DNA from: Rhynchospora pubera
Lineage: Eukaryota; Streptophyta; Magnoliopsida; Poales; Cyperaceae
Assembly (NCBI GenBank): GCA_028095005.1
Contig: CM051462.1
Span: 171,501,955-171,565,954 of the forward strand
Length of the DNA stretch: 64,000 nt
Direction of reading: 5' to 3'
In this document: positions 12,345 to 24,734 of the stretch, in pieces
How positions within the stretch are numbered: the first letter of the stretch is position 1
Layout: the number at the start of each line of letters is the position of its first letter
The notes under the pieces: model-generated
Database searches by the model: none
What the model was told of the DNA's origin: nothing
The model's input: only the letters and a program-made list of their open reading frames with translations
Translations under genes and position numbers: made by a program

Positions 12345-12356
12345 CAAGTGGGAGAA
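12345..12356 (+). promoter_or_regulatory. Polypurine tract of the copia element
   Basis: CAAGTGGGAGAA directly before the 3' LTR, the usual copia second-strand primer. Confidence 0.8.
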
Positions 12357-12737
12357 TGTTATAATTAATATTGATATTATTAATTATATATAATATGGCC
12401 TATATTTAATGATTAAACCAAATTCATTTAATAAAGGGTCCATTAGTTTTTGATGGAAAAACTGATGGACCATGTTCATTCAATATGTGATCCCTTTAAT
12501 TACCTTGGTCTTATGTACTAATCTTCTGTTATTAAGTGGCATCCTTTCATTAATTTTCGGAATTGAGAAAATTGACAGAAGAAAGAAGAAAAACGCCTCA
12601 AGGAACCATCAATTAGACTAAGGGAAATTGAAGAAAATTCACATATTCTGCCTAACGATGTCTTCCCTTCAGAATTGTGAGTTCAAACTTATGATTTATT
12701 TATTTTATATGAATTACAAGATCATAAAATTCTATCA
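12357..12737 (+). repeat. 3' LTR of the copia element
   Basis: A 381-bp partner of 6447-6827, followed by the second GGTCT. Confidence 0.95.
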
Positions 12738-12742
12738 GGTCT

Positions 12743-15670
12743 ATGATGTTATGGTTATCTCAATTTTCAGTTAATTTATTATTATTATTATTATTATTAT
12801 TTTGCCTAAATTTACGATAGATTAACATCTGACCATAATTAAACCTTGTATATATTTAATATACTCTTGACCAAATTTTGTGTAGCTCTTATCTCAATTA
12901 AGTCAACATGCGGAGAAACATAGACAGTGACAATCTCATTTTTTTTTTTACTTTTTTCTTTTAAAACTAGAAAAGAACGACAAAGATGTAAATATACCTT
13001 TTTCCAAAAAAATATAGGTCCACCTGAGAATGACCCCATCGCATGAATATAGAAAAAGAATTCGCTAATTTAATTTTTTTTTAAAAGAAAAGAATTCTCT
13101 TCACACACGTAATTTGAAAACTGAAATAACAGAATCCGCTTCGTACATAAATTCAAATTCTCCTAGTAACGTAGTACGAAAAATTTAATTCGAAGAGAAA
13201 TCTCACTTTTTGTAGGTGTATCTCACATTAAATTTATTGATTTATTTTCTATTTGCAAAATTAAATCAAAATTTTTATTTAGTTATTACGTTACAAAATT
13301 GTCCAATTAATGCTATTATGTATGAGCTGATGAGTTTTATTCATATATTTGGATCACTTTTGATGTAGAGTTTCAGGCTTTTCAACATTGCCCTTTAAAA
13401 GTGATATTATTATTTTTTGGTATGAAACTTGTTTATGACCCAGCAAGTTATCTTTAATGTATACGTGTATTACATTATATATTTTAAAATATAGAAATGT
13501 TCTTTATAAAATGAATAATTTGCGAATTGTTAAATTGGAATAGTTTTTTTTTTAGATTTAAAAAAATTGCTGAGGCTAGCATTTAGTTATATGTTGCTTC
13601 AGTTCGAAACTGTTTTGAAATAGAATTTATTTTGTGCGAAAAATTTATTTTATACATCTTCAGGTTTTAATGTAATTCTAAAGTTATTTAATTACTTCTG
13701 AATTTATAATTGGGATTCAATAATGACGAACTTTGAGCTTACATATCATTAAAGTTTTTTTTATTTTCTCATGTTCAAATTTGACCGATGAGGAATTTAT
13801 ATATTGGATGGACTACTTTTTTCTTAAAATTAAGTCAGTAAAATTTGATTTTGCGGTGTTAAGTGTTAACGGCAATACGAACAACATATTTCTTTTTTCG
13901 GTAAAAAGAAAAATATTCTCAAATCAACATTGATCTGATTAACAATATATTTTTATATTGGTTTCTCAACAGCCTTATAAATAGAAATCAGAATCGCTAA
14001 ATATATCAAATCAAAACAATTAATGGCGTCAAATGTAAGATTTTATTACACTTGAGAGTATATCTTTAAATTTTATAGCAATATAAAACATCATCCACTT
14101 GTCTGCACTCTTGAGTTAAAATAATCAACTGATAACCTCATCAGATCTTAGGTTTCACGCGGAGAGATCAAACTAAAAAAACCAAGAAAAAATTATTGTT
14201 TTTTTTTTAATATATTTCTTGTTTTGGAGAGAACATGGAAAGAAAACTGTCTCAACTAACAAAAACGCATTAACGACTTCAAGTAGGTCATCGCAATAAT
14301 TAGAATACTAACTTTGTTCTCTAATTAATATACTCAACTCATATAATTTATTTTTTTCTGACAATGACGTATTGACGCGTTGTTTCATTGGAACTTGAGA
14401 AAGCTCAGTGCCTCAGTCCGAGACTAAAAATTGTCGAAGGTAAAAGTATTCTGTGGCTTGAAATAATAGATAAGTTTGCTGTTTATATAATAAGTGTTTA
14501 AAAGGATATATATTTATCTCGATTATTTTCTTGCCGCACCTACAAATATTCTTATGACTCTTAGCTGCACATATTATTGCTACAATTAATTTGAGTGGGG
14601 TTTTCTTGTAAATAAGTAATTGCATTTTATCAAATTACAAGATAGTTACTAAATAAATACTAAACTATCAAAGTTGTACGTACATCACAAGTTGCAAGGC
14701 TAGCAAGCCATAACCAAACAAGAATATTTTTTTTCTCATTCGTCTTTTTCCTTTTAATTTGAAATAAATATGGCTGCATATGTATAAATTGAGCTCCTTG
14801 CGGTCTAAATACTAATCGTTATCACAAACAAGTGTAATCTTTAATTACTGAAAATAGTAAGCATCGAACCTTAACAACTATGTGTCGGTGATTTGCTTAA
14901 AAATTTATTAACCATAAATGTATGTAGTTACAATAATGATGTATTATCTCTAGATAGCCGTTATCTAGCTGTTTCGAATAATAATAATAATAATAATGAT
15001 GTATTAGTAAAATTGGAATTATATACTAATTTGTTGCTGGGTACAATTGGAAAAATTCGACGTTCTTCCTATTTGAAAAAACTCGTGTAAATATAATAAT
15101 TACCGTTCTGAAAATTTCTACGATAACAACTAATATTACATTGAAAGATACAAAATAGTGGCCACATAATATCTGAACAAAGACAAAGGCTTTAAAAAAA
15201 GGGTGTAACAATCAGAAAATCTCAGATCGTTCAACTTTCTGTTGATCCCCTTAAATTTTATCAATAAATAAATATTTTGGTTGATCCAAGTATCACCTAC
15301 TAATAATAATTTTCTATTAAAAAGGAAAGACTTGGGAAATAAAGAAATTGGAGTCTAGTCTGGTCCTACAAGGAGCGCGTCTTTCGCTCCTATTCCTTCC
15401 TCTTAACGCGGAGCTTTTATTTTCTAGTCCTTCTATTCTTTTATTCAAATATTTTTCAATTCAAGTAACCGCGTCTTTACATGGAGCGTACTTCTCCAAC
15501 GGCATTGGTCTCCATGGTTTAGTAGTCTTGATTTCTCTTCTACAACTCTTGAAAAAGGACAGTACTGCTCTATCAAAGCGAGAACAAGGGATGTTACTTT
15601 ACGAAGCATTAATAATACTATTTATGTCAATGAATTTTTATTTTTATAGTTAATCCTTACACCATGTGAT
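12743..15670. other. AT-rich intergenic DNA
   Basis: No gene recognised. Microsatellites: (TTA)n about 12777-12800 and (AAT)n about 14979-14997. A 101-codon hydrophobic frame at 15348-15653 is richer in GC than its surroundings; it is discussed under findings. Confidence 0.5.
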
Positions 15671-15671
15671 A

Positions 15672-16090
15672 GCTGTTAAGTTTTGAGATAGACTAAAATC
15701 AGCTATTATTGACGGATGGTTCGTTAGTTGTGATTATATCTCAATTTTCAAGATTCTAATGACTAATCCGAACCGTTCAATGTGTTCTTCATATTCATAT
15801 ATCATTGGATACCAATTTTTCATTTTTTTAAATTTTTAACTATTTTTTAAAATATTTTAAAAAAATGTTGTTATTGAAGGGTCCAAAATTATTTAGATTG
15901 GGACTTCTGTAAAATGCTAAAAAATTTTAGAAAAAAAATATAAGATTTGGTCTTAAAAATTTAAATATGGAGAACATATTGAACGGTTCAGATCAGCCGT
16001 TAGAATCTCAAAAATTAAAATATAATTTGTGGTTGATGAGCTCATCCATCAGTCACGACTGATTTTAGTCTACCTCTTAAGTTTTTCTAT
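15672..16090. mobile_element. Foldback MITE with arms of about 120 bp
   Basis: The left arm (about 15672-15792) and the right arm (about 15970-16090) are inverted copies. Both contain AGACTAAAATCAG near the outer end and GAACCGTTCAA or its complement near the inner end. The centre has GGGTCCAAAATTAT, also found inverted at about 37549. No ORF. It appears related to the foldback units at 37364-37740 and 42935-43250. Confidence 0.65.
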
Positions 16091-19000
16091 TAATTATATA
16101 ATAAGGTTCTTAAAACGAATGTACTCTTTTCAACAAATATAACATTGTCAAGGATTAATTTAATAATTTTGATAATTATAAGATTTATTTTTACTTTCGA
16201 ATTCGAAAAATGGTACTGTGGCCTCTAGTATATGTATTTCACGCATACTTGTAAAAAGATGATAACTTTTAATACGTTTTAGTATTAATCAAGCATTTTG
16301 AAACTGAAAAACAAATTATCTTTTAAACATCCAATTAAAAAAAATCAAACAACACTTAAATTACTAAAAAATTAATGCATAACAAATCTTTGAAATTCAC
16401 ATACGTCTTTTATATTTAAAATGAATTCCATCAACTTTTATTTCTTTTTTTTTTCTTTTACCTTGGCTTCATCAATTTGCTGCGGGATATATTTTGAGTC
16501 ATCATATTATCGAAGTTAATTAATTAATTAACAATAATCGTTGATCTAGTTTCTCATTGTAAGTCATAAGATTGAATATTTTTTTATGTCTGCATTTTTT
16601 TTTTATATCCGGATAGGAATGACCACAGAGCTCAATAATTGTTATAATTATCCCAACTATTTTCCCGATTGATTGTTAATTGTGAAAATATTTTTTTTCG
16701 AGAAGCTTGTCAGCGGCTTAGAGAATATACACAATTCGACTTCAATAAATCGTGAGCAATTCTCATATTGACAGTGTTCAAAAGATTATTTCTCTTTTAA
16801 AGTTGTTAACTATTGAATTAAAATTTAAGAAAATATGTTTGTCTCATAATGCATGACAGACATTTCAAATGAACAATTAATATTCTACAAATTAAGTTGA
16901 AGGTAATAACAATGGTATATTTTATTAAAATATGAGTTTGTTATAAATTATCGGTACTAAAACTTCGATGTACAGAGAAATTTTATCGCAAAAGCAAGCA
17001 TTACCACCGATTTAACATTATAGAAAAATAAAAACTCGATTAAATATTTTACATCAACGGGAGACGGATATCATTAGTTCATAACTATCAATTATTAATC
17101 TTATATCTAGTCAGCATCACAGAGGACACTATTTTTGTGTTGTTTTTCTCTATTGATTGCTCAGTCTTCACTCGGTAACCAGAAGTAAACTACATCAACT
17201 TGGGACTCAAGTAATGAACAAAATATCAAATAAGGTAGATAATTGGACAGATTTAAAATTATTTATGTACTTATACCTTTCGAAGTATCTTCCTACCATA
17301 AATTTATTATAAACAATCTAAATTATTCACAAAGTTACACACTTCTCAATAAATTTATTCCTAGAAATTGTAACTTTTCCAAATTACTCAAATTTCTAAG
17401 CGATCCAAACGACCTATTTGAGATGATTGTGCCGAGTGGAACAAAAATAAAGATGATGGCGTTAATGTTACGCAGACGTATATTTTGATATATCTACCTC
17501 TGCGACTGTCGTGAGTTATAAATACACAAAAAGTCATTTGCATCTGAGTATATTCTTTTTCTTTTTTATCAATTGATATATGCATGATTCAATCAAAAGT
17601 TCTAAAAAATTTTATTTATTGGCTTCTAAGTTAATTAAGATCCAAGGCCAATTAGCCATGCACACTCAAAAGAAACTAAACATCATTGGACCTCCCACCC
17701 AACCCCATGTTTTTTGTTGCTTAAAAAAAAAAAACCCATGTTTTTTCGCCATAAATCGAAATTTTTTTTGGGTAGATGCAAAATATTAGTGGTTCTTCTA
17801 CCTCCATATTGCAATATCTTAGATTTAAATGCAATTGCTTGCGTATATTTAGATTAAGATTTGCAATGAGCTTTATAAACTTGAAATTGAATATATCATA
17901 TATACTATTTAGATCATGATATGTAAATGAGGATAACAATTAATGTCCAGATTATGTGCAAGTATTAATATATTAAGAATTAGAAATGTATTCATGTTAA
18001 AGACCAAAAGCTCGGTTCAAGAGAAACATATAACTAATAGTTTCCAAGAAAGTCACCAACCTTCATCTCATGTGGCCATGACATGGATTGACAGTAAAAT
18101 TATGATTTTGACTTTTGTTGAAGTTTTTTAAGTTTTTAATTTGTCTTTCTAAAATTTCTAACTTGCCTTTCCAACCCAAAATACTATGGCAGTACTGGGT
18201 CACTATCCAGGTCTGGATTAAAAATGTCGATATTGATATATACAAAAAAAAAATGTACCCACATTAAGAGAAGAATTAATTAAGTAGTCACGTTAGTCAA
18301 AGAATTATTTAAAGGAGAAGCTAGTTGACATGAAAAATGTAAAAGTTAGAAATGTACGAAGTTTTGGATCGATAAAATATATAGAGTGATCTAGAAATTT
18401 TGTAATTCTAACGAATTAGAAGGTAAAGCTTGCAAATTAATTTGTTATATGATGGGAAATTTTTACTCACGCTAGAAATTTCCAAGAAAAGAATGTTATA
18501 ATTGTAATTCTGAAAAATAGTTACAGATGTCCACATAGCCGCAACCGAGTAATGAAAAGGGTCGATGGACCAACCCATTATGATTGAATTGGATTCAGTT
18601 TGAACGGCTGGGATCTAACATGCTCTCAGCCGAAAGTTCACCAACGCCATGTAATTATTTTAGGATTGGGTCTTTATCAATTGGCATTATCAAAACAAAC
18701 ACGTAATAAAGAAAAGGCCGCCATACGTGCATGACTCAGCGTTTTGTGCCTTTTTTTTTTTTCTTTTCCCCTCTTCACGGATTTCAAATTTGCGTACTCC
18801 CTTTTAACTAATGCAATTATAATTCTGATTATATGGGATGTTAACATGTTAATGTTATACTAATTAGTTGTCTTAGATGACATACATAGTGAATTGTTAT
18901 TTTGATTTAACCTATGTTATTAAGAATAAACAATTTATTCTTAATTGGTCTTAAGTAAACTTTTTCTAAACGCATTTAACACATTATATTATTTTTCATT

Positions 19001-19728
19001 TCATCTTGAGTAGAATTAAGAGATTGTGAAAAAAAAAATCATTGACAATAAATAATTATTTACGGTAAATATCATTAAATGTTATTAAGTTTTATGATCT
19101 TTTATTAAAAATATAAAAATATTGACGCAAAATTATCGATATCAATATAATTTTTTGCGTGAAATACAATATACTATTAAATGTATAATGCAGAACTACG
19201 GAAGCATCTGTGATCCACCTGAAGCAGTCATATAAAAGAACTGCAGTTTTTCCATTTTTTGTTTTATGCCGTATATCACAACAATTTCGATTCCATATAT
19301 ATCTTTAATACTTGGTGGCTTATGATGCAAAACAAAATTGTTAAATTATGGACGGACACAATCATGAATTTATTTAGGTACAGTTGCCGAATCTATTTTT
19401 CTGTTTGAGAGAGATACTTAGCTCTAACTTTTTATAACTACAGTTGACGAAGTCCAGCTAAATGACATCATAAAAAATGACGTAAGCTCAATAATAATCA
19501 GATTCGCTAAACCGGTAAAGATGTGATACACCCTGTGGCGAGTTATCCTCCACCCGAATTTGTGTTTAGCTAACTACAACATTAACAGAGTTCAGACCTT
19601 TAAACTTAAACTGACAACAATTAAATGTTTTAAACAATGGATTTTGGAACTTTGGTTGTGATTCCAAAACCACGATTGAACTTAAACCATAGTTTTTTCG
19701 ATTCATATAAATAACGAAGGGTTTGATC

Positions 19729-19760
<32 letters not shown>

Positions 19761-20085
19761 ACCATGCAGTTGGATTTGAAACATCTATCAGAGCGTTTTC
19801 TTATTCAAGTATATGCTGGGCGTGATTATTAACCCTTCAAAACTGAAAGTTTAAATTAAAGGCCCCCTGTAATATGACACAAAAAAATAGCTACATTTCT
19901 AATCTAGGAACAAAATTTTTCGAAAACTAGGATTGTTTTCGGGACTTCATCATGGAAAAAAAAACAAAGTCTATTAAAACATCTATTGAAAAGATTTCAA
20001 TATTCAATTATTCATCGAATTTTTCCCACAAATAAAAACACCTATTTTGAAATACTAAAGATAAATACAATGATAAGCAACACGA
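16091..20085. other. AT-rich intergenic DNA
   Basis: No gene recognised. About 17266-17414 resembles the Tourist-like family, with TTATAAACAA, CACAAAGTTACACACTTCT and a right end ATCCAAACGACC. A 31-nt poly(C) run lies at 19730-19760. Confidence 0.5.
19730..19760. repeat. 31-nt homopolymeric C tract
   Basis: An uninterrupted run of 31 C on the plus strand (poly-G on the minus) in otherwise AT-rich DNA. It may be real or an assembly-length artefact. Confidence 0.9.
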
Positions 20086-20088
20086 TTA

Positions 20089-20229
20089 GGCTCCGTTTGG
20101 ATTCTATTTGGGAAGAAGAGAAGAAGAGAATAAATTTATTATAAACAATACAAATTCTTCACAAAGTTACACACTTCTTAATACTTCTTCCCTTCTTTCG
20201 TTCTTTCCATATCTTATCCAAACGAAACC
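20089..20229. mobile_element. Tourist-like MITE (141 bp)
   Basis: The ends are GGCTCCGTTTGG and CCAAACGAAACC, flanked by TTA at 20086-20088 and 20230-20232. A TTA duplication fits PIF/Harbinger Tourist elements. The interior shares TTATAAACAA and CACAAAGTTACACACTTCT with the copies near 17.3, 45.7 and (inverted) 2.3 kb. Confidence 0.78.
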
Positions 20230-20593
20230 TTAGTTATAAAATAATTCATTTTAGAGGAGGACAAACAAACATATTATTTAAGTTATATTACACATTGGGT
20301 ACATCAAAGAAGAAGATAAGATAAAAAAAATACAAAATTTACAAACAATTATATGGAAGACATAAATAACATATAAAAACTTAAAGACTCCACATATGTT
20401 CTTTTCTTAGTATTAATTAGTTAAAGAAATATATTTAAACAACTACGGTCATGCAAACATCTAAACAAAAACTAGAGAGAGAGCAGCTTCCCAGCAACTT
20501 CGATTAAACTTCCCAAACGGCTCAAATGTCAAGCCTATGGGGCGGGCCCACTCCACTGATGCAGCGTTGCAGGCTTGCAGCTTGAGCTTTCTC

Positions 20594-20600
20594 TATAAAT
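20594..20600 (+). promoter_or_regulatory. TATA box of the SARD1/CBP60-like gene
   Basis: TATAAAT about 143 bp before the ATG at 20743. A CT-rich leader follows, ordinary for a plant 5' UTR. Confidence 0.65.
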
Positions 20601-20742
20601 ATCTGGTCTTGTCTTGACTTTATGCCCCCGTCTCAAAATTTGCTCTCTGAAAGCACCTCTACGCTCGAATCATACCAACAATTCTTCCCTCCTCCTCTTC
20701 CAATTCTTCTTCCAAAATACTTTTAACGAACTTTGAACAGGA

Positions 20743-23028
20743 ATGGCAGCTAAGAGGCGCTACGACGAGGACCCGAATCAGCCGGGTGACAAAAGGATGA
20801 AGCGTTTGCCTTCTTTCTCCACGTTAGTCTTTGCATATGACTTTAATTGCAGTTTGTTCGATGGTGGATGAATGTATTATAATTTAATTTAATGAACTGA
20901 ATTTTATTTGTTAACCAACAGAGTGATAAGAGAGGCTATAATGGTTAAATCAGTGCAGAACTTGTTTGTGGCAATTGAGCCTCTCCTTCGCAAAGTGGTA
21001 AGGATATATTATCTAAACCTGCATTAGTTTGGAAGAATTGAGCTTCTAGATTTCATATCTAATACATTGAGTGATATTTTTTGCATAGGTACAAGAGGAG
21101 ATTGAGAAAGGACTTCTAAATAGTCCACGCTACGTTGACCGGTAAAATTTCTTTTTCAAAAGAATTATTTCTTGGTCTAAGCACTCCATAACTACAACTT
21201 GATGATTAATTGCAGATCACTAATGCCTTCTTATTTTATTTTTACAGATCACCATGCATGCGAATTGAAGCTCCAGCACCGTCTTTGTACCGGCTGATAT
21301 TCAAGAACCCACCAAACACCCCGATTTTTACTGGCAGCAAAATTGAGGACCTTGAAGGAAAACCACTTCAAATCCTCCTTGTTGCAGGAACCACAGGGTC
21401 TCCTTCCTCGTTCCCAGCACCGATCAAAATCGAACTCCTCGTTCTAGATGGCGATTTCCCATCAGACGGGAATGATGACTGGACAAACGAAGAATTCAAC
21501 AAGTACATCATCAAAGAAAGGGCCGGGAAGAGGCCATTGCTTACAGGTGATGTGAGCAATATCACCATGAGGGACGGGGTTGCAACGATTGGTGAACTCC
21601 AGTTCACCGATAATTCGAGCTGGATTCGCAGCCGAAATTTCAGGATTGCCGTGCGGGTTGTGCCAGGAAGTTATGATGGGCCCAGGATCAGAGAGGCAAT
21701 GACCGATAAGTTTGTTGTCCGTGACCATCGTGGCGAACGTAAGTAATTTGATCAATTTTAGATTTGATGAATCATTTGTCATTTTCAGTAATAATATTGA
21801 GGTTTTGTTAGCGAGCAAAAGTAGCATTTATTAACCAAATGAAAACAGAAAACTGATTTGATTCTTTGTTTAATTAAAAATGAGTTGCTGATAGTTAATT
21901 ATATCCATAATAGAAAAGACTTGACTCTGAGATAATTTAAGTTACAACACGGTTATATGGTCCCACCGTCCACGTGGAAACAAGTGCAACAAAAAGATGA
22001 ATTTGATGTTCAAATTTACAATCTGAAAGCAACGTGTGAAAATAGGACCTTGACCTACGACTTCTTTAACGTCATTCTTTGTTATTCTTATTCTATGCTC
22101 ATGTACTGTTCTAACAACTAGATTGTTTTCTTCTTATGTCAGTTTACCGCAAGCACTATCCTCCAAAACTAAATGATGAGGTTTGGAGACTTGAAAAGAT
22201 TGGCAAGGAAGGAGCTTTTCACAGAAAACTTGGTGAAAACAACATCAACAACGTGCAAGATTTTTTGCGTCTTTTAAATGTCGACCCGAATCAACTCCGC
22301 ACGGTAAAATTTAGACTTCTTATTCAATCACATGCCAATAAATGAAGATACATTTATTAATAATTGATGTCTAATTTTTTGTTACTTCTGTCAACCAGAT
22401 CATGGGTCCGGGAATGTCAGACAAGATGTGGGAAATTACCATAAATCATGCGAAAACGTGCCATCCAGGAGACAAGATCTATTCGCATGGTGGCGAGAAT
22501 ATAACGGTTTTTTTAAACTCTGTATATGAGCTTGTCTCGGTCACAATTAGCGGCATGCTTTATTCACTGCAAGAGCTTCCAAGAATTCATAAGGTGAGTT
22601 GTCCAAATATTAAGTAATATCTAATTTCTGACATGAAACTCAATACTGTTTGTTTCAAACAGACTTAATTAACCAAAATTTTTTTGGATCAATGCAGAAT
22701 TATGTACTGCAGTTGGTACAGGAAGCTTATCAGCAGCAGGACAGCCTTAGAGAGGTCGATGCAATTCCGAATGCGAGTCTTGCTCTAATTCAAAGTAAGC
22801 AAATCTAATTCTCGTTGCAGAATGTGATTTTTCTTTATTCAAGTACATCTATCTTACACATAATTTCAATTCCTTTTAGGTGAAACTGTGATTCAGGGCC
22901 CCGCTGGGACACTCCCATGGTACCCCACAAATCAGGATTTTCAAATTGGGGGTTTGGGTGATGACGAGGCTTCCACAAGCTTCCAAGTTGAATATACCGG
23001 CTCGTTTCATTTCGAGCCCTATCCTTAA
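20743..23028 (+). CDS. SARD1: Calmodulin-binding protein 60 family, SARD1/CBP60g-like
   Basis: Eight exons, all with GT-AG introns: 20743-20822, 20922-20997, 21089-21141, 21248-21738, 22143-22303, 22399-22593, 22698-22794, 22880-23028. They join to 1302 nt, 433 aa, without a stop. The conserved CBP60 core is clear: LLRKVVQEEIE (exons 2-3), RIEAPAPS and PIFTGSKI, GDFPSDGNDDWT, GKRPLLTGD, FTDNSSWIRSR (exon 4), VRDHRGELYRKHYPP across the exon 4/5 junction, WRLEKIGK, MGPGMSDKMWE. The short length and the RIEAP, SKI and GDFPS details favour SARD1/CBP60g over the longer CBP60a-f. By family knowledge these are nuclear DNA-binding activators of salicylic-acid synthesis and immunity genes. SARD1 itself does not need calmodulin. 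Subfamily assignment is from memory and less certain than the family. Confidence 0.9.
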
Positions 23029-24404
23029 TTAGGTTCACCCTGGGCTTAAACAAGCTTAAGAGGTTGACAAGTTGTACAAGTGTACATATTTGATCTATGT
23101 TATATACTACAAGTATATGAACTGAAGAAACCGAAAGGGAAGATTGAAGAAGAATGGTAAATTACTATTTCTAGTCTTAGCTGCCCTTTTTGCTTACACA
23201 CAAAAATTATATGTAATCAAAAGAGGCGAAGTCTATTTTCAAGTTCATTTTCCATTTTGCACATGGTTCAGTTTTTGTTTCCTGTTTTTGTTCCAAAAAT
23301 TTGGGACGTGTATGGTGTAGTTCAGATCTTTAGGTCAGGTGTGTATTAATCTTCTCTTGAAGCACTTGTAGTATGCTTTTGGGATGTATTCTTTGATTCT
23401 TTTTTGTAATTTAACCATGCAATACAATTTTCATGTAATATATTAAATGTTTCGCTGTTTCATATGTTCGTTTATTTGGATTCCTCGGTTTACTATAAGA
23501 TATGTTGGTTCAGGTATATAGATTTGTTAATGAGCCTAAAAAGCAAAAATGAGCATTTTTTTTTTCATTTTCGAAACAACTTAGTTTCTGCAATTTTGCG
23601 TAATTTAACCCGTATCATTTTTATAATTAGGCCTTCAGTTGCAACTTGCAAGTTACCTTGACAAGAAATAGAACAAAGTGTCAGAATCTTTGTTTCGGTA
23701 ATCACGCAGAACTAGCAAAATTTGAACCAAACTAGAGCTAGCATTAAGACATGAGGCCATCAAACCCTACCCTTTAATTTGCCAAATCTAGGTCCAAGAT
23801 TACCAGGCTCTGTAATTATGCTTTCTAAAAGGTTCATGGAAAATATGCAGCATCATGAACATACCCAATCATTTGGAACTTGGAAGGCTCCGAATCAACT
23901 TCTTCTGGTACCAACCCAACCAACAAGAAGTTTTGGGATGTTGTGCGTGAGATGCGGGGAATAGTGCCTTGTAACTGATTACCATTTACACCAGTTTTAA
24001 GTCACAAAGGAAAACCAAAGTACAGTATAACCATTAGGTCTGACAATTATCCTTTCATGAACATTTATACAATTTCCAATCTAACAAAAAGAGAAAAAAA
24101 AAAAGAGGAAAAAACATTCTATTTCCTACAGCAATAATCTGCATATTTATTACAAAAAGCCATCACAAAAGTTTTCCAATGGAAGAGAAGGAAAACCTTC
24201 CATCAATTATAACCCCCTTTTCTATGTAACTCAAATCGAGACCAATTCAACCCTTTTCATCCTTGTAATCCAAGGGTTAGTTATCGCAAAAACTACCACC
24301 AGACTTTTGCTCCTACCTACGTTTACCTACATCTTTATTATCCCTCCAAATTTGATAAATACCTCAGATATATTAATCCCTTGAATAAACTCATTGCCGG
24401 GTGC
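23029..24404. other. Space between converging SARD1-like and carrier genes
   Basis: Holds the 3' UTR of the SARD1-like gene at its left and that of the minus-strand carrier at its right. No other gene recognised; the frames at 23464-23661 and 23779-23964 show no family features. Confidence 0.5.
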
Positions 24405-24689
24405 CTATTTTTTATCTTGGTCATCTAACAAAACTCGGGTCAGCAATCGATATATTAATTCAAAGCTTGTAAGAGTAATGACATTGGTTGGTATAGTTCT
24501 CAATAAATTGGTGGCATAGCCTCGGTACAGACCAGGTAGTCCATCTTTCATGAAGACCTTTTTGGTACAGTCAATTGCACCAGCGTACCGGCTGCCAGTA
24601 TCATTTGTGTAGCTTTGCTCCTGAAGCCTTGATCTTATAACCTAACAAAGAAATTCATAAGCTACCAGATACATTTGGAAAAGGGAGAG

Positions 24690-24734
<45 letters not shown>

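Larger units (their letters stand above)
6447..12737 (+). mobile_element. Complete Ty1/copia LTR retrotransposon
   Basis: Both LTRs are 381 bp, start TGTTATAATT and end TCTATCA, and read the same at every base I compared, which suggests a recent insertion. The 5-bp target duplication is GGTCT at 6442-6446 and 12738-12742. A primer-binding site TGGTATCAG (initiator Met tRNA type) lies two bases after the 5' LTR. A polypurine tract AAGTGGGAGAA abuts the 3' LTR. A 1.1-kb leader precedes one long gag-pol frame with integrase before reverse transcriptase, which defines the copia order. No env-like frame is seen. Confidence 0.96.

Noticed and set aside
21368..21827. Minus-strand frames over exon 4 of the SARD1-like gene
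   Set aside because: Shadows of a 491-nt coding exon on the other strand.
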